Assembly: GCA_026415535.1 (NCBI GenBank)
Contig: JAOAGX010000024.1
Location: 1 to 14,086 of the forward strand
Direction: 5' to 3'
Source: Armatimonadota bacterium
Lineage (GTDB): Bacteria; Armatimonadota; UBA5829
DNA: 14,086 nt
The translations under genes and the position numbers were made by a program. How positions within the stretch are numbered: the stretch's first letter is position 1; the number at the start of each line of letters is the position of its first letter. Below the pieces are notes generated by a model that made no database searches, was not told the DNA's origin, and worked only from the letters and a program-made list of their open reading frames with translations. Shown here in pieces: positions 1 to 6,647 of this stretch.

Positions 1-118
1 TATCGCTCTGATCTTGTATGGCCTTGGTATCGACGTAGATAAGCGGCCTCGCGCACGCTCCGGCGCACAAAGACACCACTGCACACACAATTAATAACCC
101 AAACAAAACCGACCTCAT
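1..118 (-). CDS. Secreted protein, N-terminal fragment (truncated by window edge)
   Basis: Only the first 39 codons are in the window. Reading leftward from the ATG at 118-116, the translation begins MRSVLFGLLIVCAVVSLCAG, followed by ACARPLIYVDTKAIQDQSD. This is a typical signal peptide: a basic residue, a hydrophobic stretch at about residues 4-18, then an A-C-A site for signal peptidase I before RPLIYVD. The cysteines near the cleavage site do not make a convincing lipobox. A strong GGAGG lies 7 bases upstream of the ATG (minus strand, about 126-130), which fixes the start. It follows the mobA-like gene on the same strand after a 166-base gap, so it probably has its own promoter. The mature protein is too short here to assign; export is inferred, function unknown. 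Confidence 0.7.
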   Translation of the reverse strand, partial: MRSVLFGLLIVCAVVSLCAGACARPLIYVDTKAIQDQSD

Positions 119-284
119 TATTACGCCTCCAATGGCGACGTGCCTTTACAAGCTCCCATATTCTCAATATCGGTTTACCGGACAAAACCTGCAAGGGTAT
201 CTCACCACCTGAACGCAGGTTATTACGCGAATGGGGCGTCGTCAACCGTATCTTTGAGCTCGCGGTGCTAAGTGGCCAGCGTCG

Positions 285-896
285 TCAATCCGGAAGTGAA
301 ATCGTTTTGAGAACCTGCAGGTAGTCTTCAGGTGTGTTAACGTTCAGAAAGCTTCGGAGTTCGGGGTCGATTTGCCTAATCTCTTCTTGGGCAACGTATG
401 TCACGTCTAGGTTGTTGAGAACTTCGCGGATTCGCAGTCTGCCTGTTCTGATACTTGACTCAATTTTGCCTAAGCAACGCTTGCTATAAGCTCCGTGGAG
501 TGGTTCGGGGCCAAGCGGGAGCATGGGAATTGCCGCGTCGTGATCGGTAAGCTTGGAAACTATCCAAAGGGCCAACTCGGGATTAGCCAGCGGCATATCA
601 CAGCCAAGAACGAAGTTTGCCTGGTCTGGTGATTCGGCAAGTCCAGCGTGTAGACCACTAAGCGGACCGGCGCCTTCATACACGTCGCGCACTATCGCCA
701 GATGTTCGGCCTCTCCTACTCCCTTCAGGGCGTCAGGGACAACTTGACCAGGTCGGAGAACCACGATCACTCTACCCATCCGCTCGGCGAACCTGGTCAC
801 CAAAGAAAGAAGCAGGTTTTTCCCGTTGCTCTCTAGCAGTGCTTTTTCAGCACCCATCCGGGCACCCAGGCCGCCAGCCAGTATGATTGCTGCCAT
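285..896 (-). CDS. mobA: MobA-like molybdenum cofactor guanylyltransferase
   Basis: Predicted to transfer GMP from GTP to molybdopterin cofactor, giving the guanine dinucleotide form used by DMSO-reductase-family enzymes; cytoplasmic. The N-terminus MAAIILAGGLGARMGAEKAL is the nucleotide-binding signature of the family (LAGG-x-RMG-x-K). GCDMPL at about residues 98-103 carries the metal-binding aspartate. The C-terminal RSFLNVNTPEDY matches the family's F-x-N-x-NTPED motif. Length is 203 residues, normal for MobA. The ATG at 896 is preferred over an upstream ATG at 968: it has an AAAAGG ribosome site five bases upstream and avoids overlapping the phosphatase gene, and the family motif begins right there. 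It lies 46 bases downstream of the phosphatase on the same strand, so the two may be cotranscribed. Related MobA-like transferases of other specificity (CTP or other nucleotides) cannot be excluded. Confidence 0.88.
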   Translation of the reverse strand: MAAIILAGGLGARMGAEKALLESNGKNLLLSLVTRFAERMGRVIVVLRPGQVVPDALKGVGEAEHLAIVRDVYEGAGPLSGLHAGLAESPDQANFVLGCDMPLANPELALWIVSKLTDHDAAIPMLPLGPEPLHGAYSKRCLGKIESSIRTGRLRIREVLNNLDVTYVAQEEIRQIDPELRSFLNVNTPEDYLQVLKTISLPD

Positions 897-942
897 ATTA
901 GCCTTTTCTTGAGAACTGATTCCAAGCCAGAGGATTGCCCCT

Positions 943-2145
943 CTATACGGTTTGTGATTCGATATCAACCACTAACAACGCAATATCGTCCCTTAGGTGT
1001 CGGCCTGAAAAATCGTCGACCTCATCGATCAGAAGATCGACGAGCTGCCGTGGCGAGTCATTGGCGTGTAATAAGACAAATTCTTTAAGCCTTCCCAACC
1101 CGTAGAGTTCACCCCTGCGTCTAGTCTCAGTGACTCCGTCTGTGTAAAGGACTAGTCTAGCGATATCCTCGGTGCTGATTGTGCGTTGCTCGCACGCGAA
1201 CGCCGTTTCTATGCCCAGCGGGATGCCGGTGATCGAAAGCTCGGTTACTTGTTCGTGATCGGCACTCACGCACAAAGGGGCTTCGTGGCCGGCATTTGCA
1301 TAACACAAGGTGCGTTCCCGTTCGTTTAACACTCCGTAGAACACGGTTACAAAGAACTCCCGACCCATTTCTTGAATCAGAACTTCGCCCAGCCTGGCCA
1401 TAACACGTGCCGGTGATGGGTCAACGTAAGCATAAGCTCTCAACGTATGCCTTGTAAACGCAGTGTGAGTAGCTGCCTCAACACCCTTGCCTGCCACATC
1501 CCCAATCACGATTCCAACTAAGTCGGGCGCAGGACGAAAAACGTCGAAAAAGTCGCCGCCGATCTCTGCCTCCTCAAGCGCGGCGCGGTATGAGGTCGCC
1601 AGGCGGATACCGTTAATCTTGTCCGGAACGTTTGGAAGCAAGGCTCTCTGAAGAGTTTCCGAAACGCGCCTTTCTCTAGCATAGGCCTGTCGAAGAGCTT
1701 CCTCTGCTTCCCTTAGTGCAGTAATGTCCTCCGTGGAAGCGACTGCACCGTATACACGACCCTCGGAATCGAAGAGCGGCGCTGACCCCAACAGCAGATA
1801 GTTCTTTTGACCCGACTCCGACTCAATGACCAGTTCCTCACCTCGGACAACTTCTCCGTACCTTAAGGACCTATTTATCGGCAACTCATCCGCCTTAAAC
1901 GGACTGCCATCAGGGTGCATCAGCTTGCTTGAAGAAAGGTAAGCAGGAAGAGGCTGGCCAATCTCAGGCCGTTCGCCGAAAAACTCCTGAGATCGAGTGT
2001 TCATAAAAGTTATCCGCGCCTCAGGGCCTTCTACAACTATAATACCGGACGGGACAGTTTGCAGAACCGTCTGCAAGCGCTCCCGTTCGCGGGTTATTTC
2101 GGTCTCTACAATAGAGCCTTCTCGCTTCATCAAACGGTCTCGCAT
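943..2145 (-). CDS. PAS-domain PP2C-type (SpoIIE/RsbU family) serine/threonine phosphatase
   Basis: A 400-residue cytoplasmic sensor phosphatase of the kind that dephosphorylates anti-anti-sigma factors in partner-switching stress pathways. A PAS domain spans roughly residues 25-145 (VPSGIIVVEG to STEDITALREAEE). A charged helical linker follows at about 143-168, typical of signal transmission. The phosphatase domain runs from about 180 to 398. It shows the expected metal-binding and core motifs: GGDFFD (196-201), GDVAGKG (215-221), NAGHEAPL (284-291), YTDGVTE (334-340) and DDIALLVV (386-393), so it should be active. The reading frame extends to a GTG at 2217, but the ATG at 2145 has AAGGA 8 bases upstream, and residues before it resemble no domain. 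No membrane segment is present, so the PAS ligand must be cytoplasmic. No anti-sigma or antagonist gene lies nearby, so the target is unknown. Confidence 0.9.
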   Translation of the reverse strand: MRDRLMKREGSIVETEITRERERLQTVLQTVPSGIIVVEGPEARITFMNTRSQEFFGERPEIGQPLPAYLSSSKLMHPDGSPFKADELPINRSLRYGEVVRGEELVIESESGQKNYLLLGSAPLFDSEGRVYGAVASTEDITALREAEEALRQAYARERRVSETLQRALLPNVPDKINGIRLATSYRAALEEAEIGGDFFDVFRPAPDLVGIVIGDVAGKGVEAATHTAFTRHTLRAYAYVDPSPARVMARLGEVLIQEMGREFFVTVFYGVLNERERTLCYANAGHEAPLCVSADHEQVTELSITGIPLGIETAFACEQRTISTEDIARLVLYTDGVTETRRRGELYGLGRLKEFVLLHANDSPRQLVDLLIDEVDDFSGRHLRDDIALLVVDIESQTV

Positions 2146-2222
2146 AAGAGCAGTCCTTGTCCATCGCCATCGTAAGTCGTCTTCACACTGTGAGCTAACG
2201 CCACCCTCCCCAACCACTATTT

Positions 2223-2322
2223 GTCGCCATCATAGACTAGTGCGCCACTATTCTGAACCATTCTTCCCGAGCCTATCCCTCTTGAGCCTACTCTTCTTCA
2301 TCCTGAGTATAGCGAATAATCT
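2223..2322. repeat. Short decayed tandem array ending in a palindromic element copy
   Basis: Between glnS and the phosphatase gene lies a run of similar 13-20 base units: 2223-2239, 2240-2260, 2261-2275 (TTCTTCCCGAGCCTA), 2276-2290 (TCCCTCTTGAGCCTA). They lead into 2299-2322 (CATCCTGAGTATAGCGAATA then ATCT), a diverged copy of the 26-base element at 12764-12789. This is the same order seen in the larger array at 12526-12790. It lies upstream of the phosphatase start codon (2145) in the antisense sense. Function unknown. Confidence 0.55.
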
Positions 2323-2366
2323 CACCCTGGCGCCCAGATGCCATACCGCATCACGGGCACTGTCCT

Positions 2367-2385
2367 CGAAGCATTCCTAGCTTCG
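2367..2385 (-). other. Hairpin just after glnS stop codon
   Basis: CGAAGC (2367-2372) and GCTTCG (2380-2385) form a perfect 6-bp stem with a 7-base loop, starting three bases beyond the glnS stop. There is no T-run after it on the minus strand, so it is not a standard intrinsic terminator. It could stabilise the 3' end of the transcript or mark a Rho-dependent end. Confidence 0.4.
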
Positions 2386-2387
2386 GC

Positions 2388-4142
2388 TCATTTAGACCCT
2401 TCTTTCATTCCCTTTTCTATCTTCGCCCAGGTGTCTCTTAATGTCACAGTGCGGTTAAAGACAAGGCGTTCTGGGGTAGAGTCCGGATCGACGCAGAAGT
2501 AGCCAAGCCGCTCAAACTGGTAACGAGTCCCAGGAGCAGCTCCTATTACACTGGGTTCGATACGACATGTCTTGGTAACAAGTGATTGGGGGTTTAAGTT
2601 GTCTATGTAGCTACCGCCGGGCGGGACGTCGTCAGGATCTGGCTTGCTGAAGAGGTGGTCGTACAGACGGACCTCGGCCTCGATCGAATGTGGCGCGGAA
2701 ACCCAATGAATAGTGGCCTTAACCTTGCGTCCGTCAGGCGCATCGCCGCCTCGAGTGGCCGGATCGTATGTGCAACGCAGCTCGATTATGTTTCCGTCGG
2801 CGTCTTTAACCACCTCGTTGCATCTGATGAAGTAGGCGTACCGTAGCCTAACCTCCCGACCTGGAGCAAGCCGATAGAACTTTGGCGGAGGATCCTCACG
2901 GAAGTCGTCGCGCTCTATATAGATCTCGCGGGAGAACGGCACTTTTCTCGTGCCTGCGGACGGATCCTCGGGGTTGTTGACGGCATCGAGGTATTCAACC
3001 CCATCTTGCGTATGGGAGGGAGTAGATTCACCTGGTGAAAGCTTGGAGGCAGGCTCCTCGTTGTCGTGCGAGCGGTAGTTGGTAATCACTACCTTGAGGG
3101 GATCAAGCACGGCCATAACTCTGGACGCGGTCTTGTTCAGATCATCACGGACGCAATCTTCCAACAGCGCGATCTGGACGGTGCTTTCAACTTTTGATTT
3201 CCCCGCCACACCGATTCTGGAACAGAACTCACGTATGGCCTCGGGCGTGTAGCCTCGGCGGCGCAGTCCGGCCAGCGTAGGCAACCTCGGATCGTCCATA
3301 CCTGAAACATATCCGCCGCCAACCAGTTCGATGAATCGGCGCTTGCTCATCACCATATGCGTTATACTCGACCGGGCAAACTCAATTTGCCTCGGGTGAT
3401 ATATGCCAAGCTGGTCGAGGAACCAATCGTAAAGCGGTCGGTGGTTCTCGTATTCAAGCGAGCACAGCGAGTGGGTGATGCCTTCAATCGAATCCTGCAG
3501 CGGGTGCGCGAAATCATACATCGGGTAGATGCACCATTTGTTGCCCTGCCGATGGTGAGAAGCATGGCGAATCCTATACATCACCGGATCCCGCATCAGG
3601 ATGTTTGGCGAGGCCATATCGATCTTGGCCCTCAGCGTGCGTGCGCCGTCAGGAAACTCGCCCGCGCGCATTCGCTCGAATAGTTCCAGGTTTTCCTCGA
3701 CACTGCGATTGCGGTAAGGACTTTCTATCCCAGGACGCGTGGGAGTACCGCGAGTCTCGATCAGCTCTTCCGGCGATAGATCGCAGACGTATGCCTTGCC
3801 CTTCTTGATGAGCTCTACCGCCCATTGGTACGTCTGCTCAAAATAATCAGAACCGAAGAAGAGGCGATCACCCCAGTCCACACCCAACCAGCGAACGTCC
3901 TCGATGATTGCGTCCACGTACTCGGCCTCCTCCGTCATAGGATTCGTATCATCGAACCTTAGGTTGAAGAGGCCTCCAAACTCTTGGGCAATTGAGTAGT
4001 TGATCCAGATCGCCTTAGCGTGGCCGATGTGCAGGTACGCGTTGGGCTCGGGTGGAAAACGCGTGTGAACGTGATCGAAACGCCCAGACTCTAGGTCCTG
4101 TCTGATAATCTCACGAATGAAATCGGTCGGCTGATCCTTCAT
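2388..4142 (-). CDS. glnS: Glutaminyl-tRNA synthetase
   Basis: Charges tRNA-Gln directly with glutamine; class I synthetase, cytoplasmic. The class I HIGH motif is in FPPEPNAYLHIGH (residues 29-41). The KMSKS equivalent is VMSKRR (264-269), the form usual in GlnRS. The catalytic and tRNA-acceptor domains are followed by the two-part beta-barrel anticodon-binding region (about 345-575), with recognisable VPFSREIYIERDDFRED, KVKATIHWVS and VFNRTVTLRDTWAK segments. At 584 residues it is somewhat longer than the E. coli enzyme, mainly through a hydrophilic insertion near residues 358-395 just before the VPFS strand. Two adjacent starts exist, GTG 4145 and ATG 4142; the latter has AGGG at a more workable distance. 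Many bacteria lack GlnRS and use Glu-tRNA amidation instead, so its presence is lineage-informative. It could be cotranscribed with nothing visible: the ferritin upstream ends in its own terminator. Confidence 0.97.
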   Translation of the reverse strand: MKDQPTDFIREIIRQDLESGRFDHVHTRFPPEPNAYLHIGHAKAIWINYSIAQEFGGLFNLRFDDTNPMTEEAEYVDAIIEDVRWLGVDWGDRLFFGSDYFEQTYQWAVELIKKGKAYVCDLSPEELIETRGTPTRPGIESPYRNRSVEENLELFERMRAGEFPDGARTLRAKIDMASPNILMRDPVMYRIRHASHHRQGNKWCIYPMYDFAHPLQDSIEGITHSLCSLEYENHRPLYDWFLDQLGIYHPRQIEFARSSITHMVMSKRRFIELVGGGYVSGMDDPRLPTLAGLRRRGYTPEAIREFCSRIGVAGKSKVESTVQIALLEDCVRDDLNKTASRVMAVLDPLKVVITNYRSHDNEEPASKLSPGESTPSHTQDGVEYLDAVNNPEDPSAGTRKVPFSREIYIERDDFREDPPPKFYRLAPGREVRLRYAYFIRCNEVVKDADGNIIELRCTYDPATRGGDAPDGRKVKATIHWVSAPHSIEAEVRLYDHLFSKPDPDDVPPGGSYIDNLNPQSLVTKTCRIEPSVIGAAPGTRYQFERLGYFCVDPDSTPERLVFNRTVTLRDTWAKIEKGMKEGSK

Positions 4143-4214
4143 CACGCCCTATTTTTGCATATAAGGCACAAGAAGGTCAATGGTACCACGAAGCAACGCC
4201 GCCGGCATCCATCT

Positions 4215-4273
4215 AAAAAAGCGGAGGGAGCCGCGTTATCCTTGGTCGTTGTCAAGATGCGCAGCCCCTCCGC
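4215..4273 (-). terminator. Intrinsic terminator of the ferritin gene
   Basis: On the minus strand GCGGAGGG (4273-4266) pairs perfectly with CCCTCCGC (4228-4221), followed at once by TTTTTT (4220-4215). The stem continues inward past a one-base bulge as GCTGCG with CGCGGC (one G-U), and again as ATCTTG with CAAGGAT (one bulge), so the whole 53-base segment can fold into one long interrupted hairpin. It sits 27 bases beyond the ferritin stop and about 70 bases before glnS, separating the two genes. Confidence 0.85.
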
Positions 4274-4299
4274 AAACAGGGCGTCATTACTCGGCGCTG

Positions 4300-4782
4300 T
4301 TAAGCCATCTGTGAAATGCGATGTTCCAGATAGAGAATGTTATCGCCAGCCATTTTGACAAGGGTCAACAGTTGTTCCGCAGTTGACACCTCCTCGACCT
4401 GCTCGTCCACGTACCACTGCAGGAAGCTGCGCGTGGCATAGTCCTTCTCCTGCTCGGCAAGTTCAACCAGGTCGTTGATGCGCTTGGTAACCAAGATCTC
4501 ATGCTCAAGCGTCTGCTGAACTATCTTCTCAACCGAGTTCCAATCACCCTTGGGCTCATCGATAGCCTTAATGACGACCGTTCCTCCAGCGTCAACAACA
4601 TAATCAAACATCTTCATCGCATGCTCGCGTTCCTCGTCCGCGTGCTTGCGATAGTAGTCAGCAAACACCTTTAGCCCCATCTTCTCAAACGCCGCGGACA
4701 TGGCCAGGTATGTGTGGGATGAGTACTGCTCGAAGTTGATCTGGTCGTTGAGCCTGTCGTTCATTTGTTGAGAAATCAACAT
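4300..4782 (-). CDS. ftnA: Bacterial non-haem ferritin
   Basis: Oxidises Fe(II) and stores it as a mineral in a 24-subunit cytoplasmic cage. The 160-residue chain is the normal length for a FtnA-type four-helix subunit. Ferroxidase ligands are visible: E18 (NFEQYSSHTYL), E51 and H54 (ADEEREHAMKMFDYV), E95 (LEHEILVTKRI) and the E127-Q128 pair (WYVDEQVEE). No haem-binding methionine as in bacterioferritin is evident. The ATG at 4782 is chosen because GGAGG lies 9 bases upstream and the family alignment begins there; the open frame runs on to 5016, but those residues have no ferritin similarity. It is divergent from mlaE, and the shared intergenic region contains a perfect inverted repeat (4848-4874) that could be an iron- or stress-responsive operator. 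It ends in a strong intrinsic terminator. Confidence 0.96.
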   Translation of the reverse strand: MLISQQMNDRLNDQINFEQYSSHTYLAMSAAFEKMGLKVFADYYRKHADEEREHAMKMFDYVVDAGGTVVIKAIDEPKGDWNSVEKIVQQTLEHEILVTKRINDLVELAEQEKDYATRSFLQWYVDEQVEEVSTAEQLLTLVKMAGDNILYLEHRISQMA

Positions 4783-4847
4783 ATACGGTTTCCTCCATTG
4801 TGGCAAAAGTGCGGGGTCGAAAATCGGAAGTTCGATTCGCCCTGCCG

Positions 4848-4874
4848 TGGTAAAATCCTGAGCCTGTTTTACCA
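4848..4874. promoter_or_regulatory. Perfect 8+8 inverted repeat, candidate operator
   Basis: TGGTAAAA (4848-4855) and TTTTACCA (4867-4874) are exact reverse complements separated by 11 bases; arm centres are 19 bp apart, close to two helical turns, as suits a dimeric regulator. It lies 66 bases upstream of the ferritin start and 39 bases upstream of the mlaE -35. A possible minus-strand -10 (TAGAAT, 4891-4886) would put a ferritin transcript start just before the dyad. It does not match remembered Fur, PerR or DtxR boxes. Operator function is inferred; as RNA it could also form a leader hairpin. Confidence 0.5.
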
Positions 4875-4913
4875 GTTTGAGCCCGATTCTAAACCTCAAG
4901 GCTCGGCTTTTCA

Positions 4914-4943
4914 TTGACAGCCCGGTGGTTGGTTGGGTATCAT
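4914..4943 (+). promoter_or_regulatory. Sigma70-like promoter of mlaE
   Basis: A perfect -35 TTGACA (4914-4919) is separated by 18 bases from TATCAT (4938-4943), one mismatch from the -10 consensus. The expected start of transcription, 7-8 bases downstream, falls on or next to G4951, the first base of an in-frame GTG of mlaE. If used, the mRNA is leaderless and the upstream TTG at 4933 cannot be the translation start. Confidence 0.7.
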
Positions 4944-4950
4944 TACGGAC

Positions 4951-5832
4951 GTGAGGCGGGACAATGGTGAGAGCGAGAGAGCCGGCCGCATAGACCTCGT
5001 CGGCGAGGTGCTCCAAGACGTAGGCAACGAGGTTGCTGCAGTCGTCTCAGCCCCTGGTGAATACGTCTTCCGCGCGTTCACCAAATTCTTTGAGTTCATA
5101 GGTGAAAGCTCGATCCTACTGACCCGCACGGTAAGATTTATTCTGGCCGGCCGAATCGACCTTCGGGACACTGTAAACCAGATGGCGTTTATCGGGGTCG
5201 CGTCTCTCCCGATTGTGCTGGTGACCGTGGCTTTTTCGGGAGCAGTTCTCTCGCTTTACATGTCGCAGCTCGGGGTGAGATGGGGCTTTGGCGGATATAC
5301 GGGCGGAGTGATCGGTCTTTCGGTCGCACGTGAGCTTGGGCCCGTGCTGACGGCAGTTGTGGTAACGGCTAGGTCGGGAAGCGCAATTGCAGCCGAGATC
5401 GGCACAATGAAAGTGACCGAGCAAATCGATGCTCTGCGAGCGCTTGCGGTTAGTCCCGTGCAATATTTGGTGGTTCCTAGACTTATTGCGGCTATAGTCA
5501 TGCTGCCGGTGCTGACCATTTTCTCGGATATAATCGGCACGGTAGCGGGGTATCTGGTTGCAGTGGTGAATGGAGTCGCCGGTGGCGGATACGTGAGCAG
5601 CCTCAAATCGCAAGTTCTGCCTAGTGATGTTGTCAAGGGTCTCGTGAAGACCCTTTTCTTTGCCGTAGTGATAGTGATCGTTGGAGCGCAGCAAGGTTTG
5701 CGGACTACCGGCGGCGCCACAGGAGTCGGCAGATCGACCACCAGCGCGGTGGTCATATCGATAGTTACCATCTACATCTTGAACTTCTTCCTCGCATACG
5801 TGATGTTCGGGGGGAAGACGGCGTTCCTGTGA
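4951..5832 (+). CDS. mlaE: MlaE-family phospholipid ABC transporter permease
   Basis: Inner-membrane permease of an MCE-type lipid transporter that moves phospholipids between the membranes of a diderm envelope. About five hydrophobic segments follow an amphipathic N-terminal region. The family core is plain: FSGAVLSLYMSQLG, then GLSVARELGPVLTAVVVTAR, SGSAIAAEIGTMKVTEQIDA and LRALAVSPVQYLVVPRLIA. From GTG 4951 the protein has 293 residues; typical MlaE is about 260, so there is an extra hydrophilic N-terminus of some 30 residues. Start choice: the frame opens at a TTG at 4933, but a strong promoter (4914-4943) would start RNA at about 4951, and no ribosome site precedes any candidate start, so a leaderless GTG is favoured. 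Its stop overlaps the mlaF start by four bases (GTGA), showing translational coupling. The exact start is uncertain; the family call is not. Confidence 0.93.
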   Translation: MRRDNGESERAGRIDLVGEVLQDVGNEVAAVVSAPGEYVFRAFTKFFEFIGESSILLTRTVRFILAGRIDLRDTVNQMAFIGVASLPIVLVTVAFSGAVLSLYMSQLGVRWGFGGYTGGVIGLSVARELGPVLTAVVVTARSGSAIAAEIGTMKVTEQIDALRALAVSPVQYLVVPRLIAAIVMLPVLTIFSDIIGTVAGYLVAVVNGVAGGGYVSSLKSQVLPSDVVKGLVKTLFFAVVIVIVGAQQGLRTTGGATGVGRSTTSAVVISIVTIYILNFFLAYVMFGGKTAFL

Positions 5833-6578
5833 TAAGAGCGATCCAGCTCTCATATCGTGTAGGCAACAAGACAATTCTTAACTATCTGGACCTTGCGGTC
5901 GAGAAGGGCGAAACTCTCGCCGTTATGGGAATGTCCGGTGCGGGCAAGAGCACTTTGTTGAAGTGCATCGGCGGGCTGATACGTCCTACCTTTGGCGCAG
6001 TCGAGATAGACGGTGTCGACATTACCCGCATGAAAGAGTCCGAGCTCGACGCGGTCCGTGTCAAGATCGGGATGGTGTTTCAATACGCCGCGCTCTTCGA
6101 CTCGCTCAATGTGTATGAGAACGTCTCGTTCGGCTTGAGACGACACAAGCTTATGAGCGAAGAGGAGATCGCAGAGGTTGTGCGAACGCGACTAGCAATT
6201 GTCGGCCTACCGCGCACAGAGAACCTAATGCCTGCCCAGCTTTCGGGCGGAATGCAAAAGAGGGTCGGGCTTGCACGGGCACTTGCTCTGGATCCGGAAA
6301 TTGTCCTTTATGATGAGCCGACCGCAGGGCTAGATCCGATCACCTCGGCCGCCATCGCCGATCTGATTGTAAAAACCAGAAACGAACTGGGCGTGACGTC
6401 GATGCTTGTCACGCACGACATTGCGACAATAAAGCGAGTTGCGAGTCGAGTAGCCATGTTGCACAGCGGAAAGATAGTCGCGGTTGGGACTGTGGAAGAA
6501 ATGGAGGACCATCCCAACCCGATAGTAAGGCAGTTTATAACCGGCAGCGGCGAGGGGCCGATACGGATAACCGAATAG
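5829..6578 (+). CDS. mlaF: MlaF-family ABC transporter ATP-binding protein
   Basis: ATPase that powers the MlaE permease, on the cytoplasmic face of the inner membrane. All nucleotide-binding motifs are intact: Walker A GMSGAGKST (residues 34-42), Q-loop Q85 (GMVFQYAALFDSL, a context typical of MlaF), signature LSGGMQ (138-143), Walker B IVLYDE (158-163), D-loop AGLD (166-169) and switch histidine H196. At 249 residues it is of normal length. The GTG start overlaps the mlaE stop in a GTGA arrangement, so translation is coupled and subunits should be made in equal numbers. MlaD follows after 69 bases. No STAS-domain MlaB partner is encoded nearby, although E. coli MlaF needs MlaB for stability; this agrees with the reduced MlaEFD version of the system. 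Confidence 0.95.
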   Translation: MIRAIQLSYRVGNKTILNYLDLAVEKGETLAVMGMSGAGKSTLLKCIGGLIRPTFGAVEIDGVDITRMKESELDAVRVKIGMVFQYAALFDSLNVYENVSFGLRRHKLMSEEEIAEVVRTRLAIVGLPRTENLMPAQLSGGMQKRVGLARALALDPEIVLYDEPTAGLDPITSAAIADLIVKTRNELGVTSMLVTHDIATIKRVASRVAMLHSGKIVAVGTVEEMEDHPNPIVRQFITGSGEGPIRITE

Positions 6579-6647
6579 TTCGGCGGCCTGACGATTCGAG
6601 GTTTTCGCATCAGATCATCAAACTATTAGACACTAGGGGCCATTTCG

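Noticed and set aside
186..221. Terminator after the mobA-like gene (AACCTGC...GCAGGTT)
   Set aside because: Only 7-bp arms with a 22-base loop and no T-run in either direction.
1997..2380. Plus-strand frame of 127 codons over the phosphatase start and array
   Set aside because: Leucine/serine-rich stretch comes from the repeat array; no start signal and half of it is opposite a real gene.
4155..4358. Plus-strand 67-codon frame between glnS and ferritin
   Set aside because: It runs across the ferritin terminator hairpin and into the ferritin gene on the other strand; no ribosome site.
5116..5874. Long antisense frame (252 codons) opposite mlaE and the start of mlaF
   Set aside because: Composition is rich in His, Arg, Ser and Cys with no domain, and it lies fully opposite a clear permease gene; a shadow frame.
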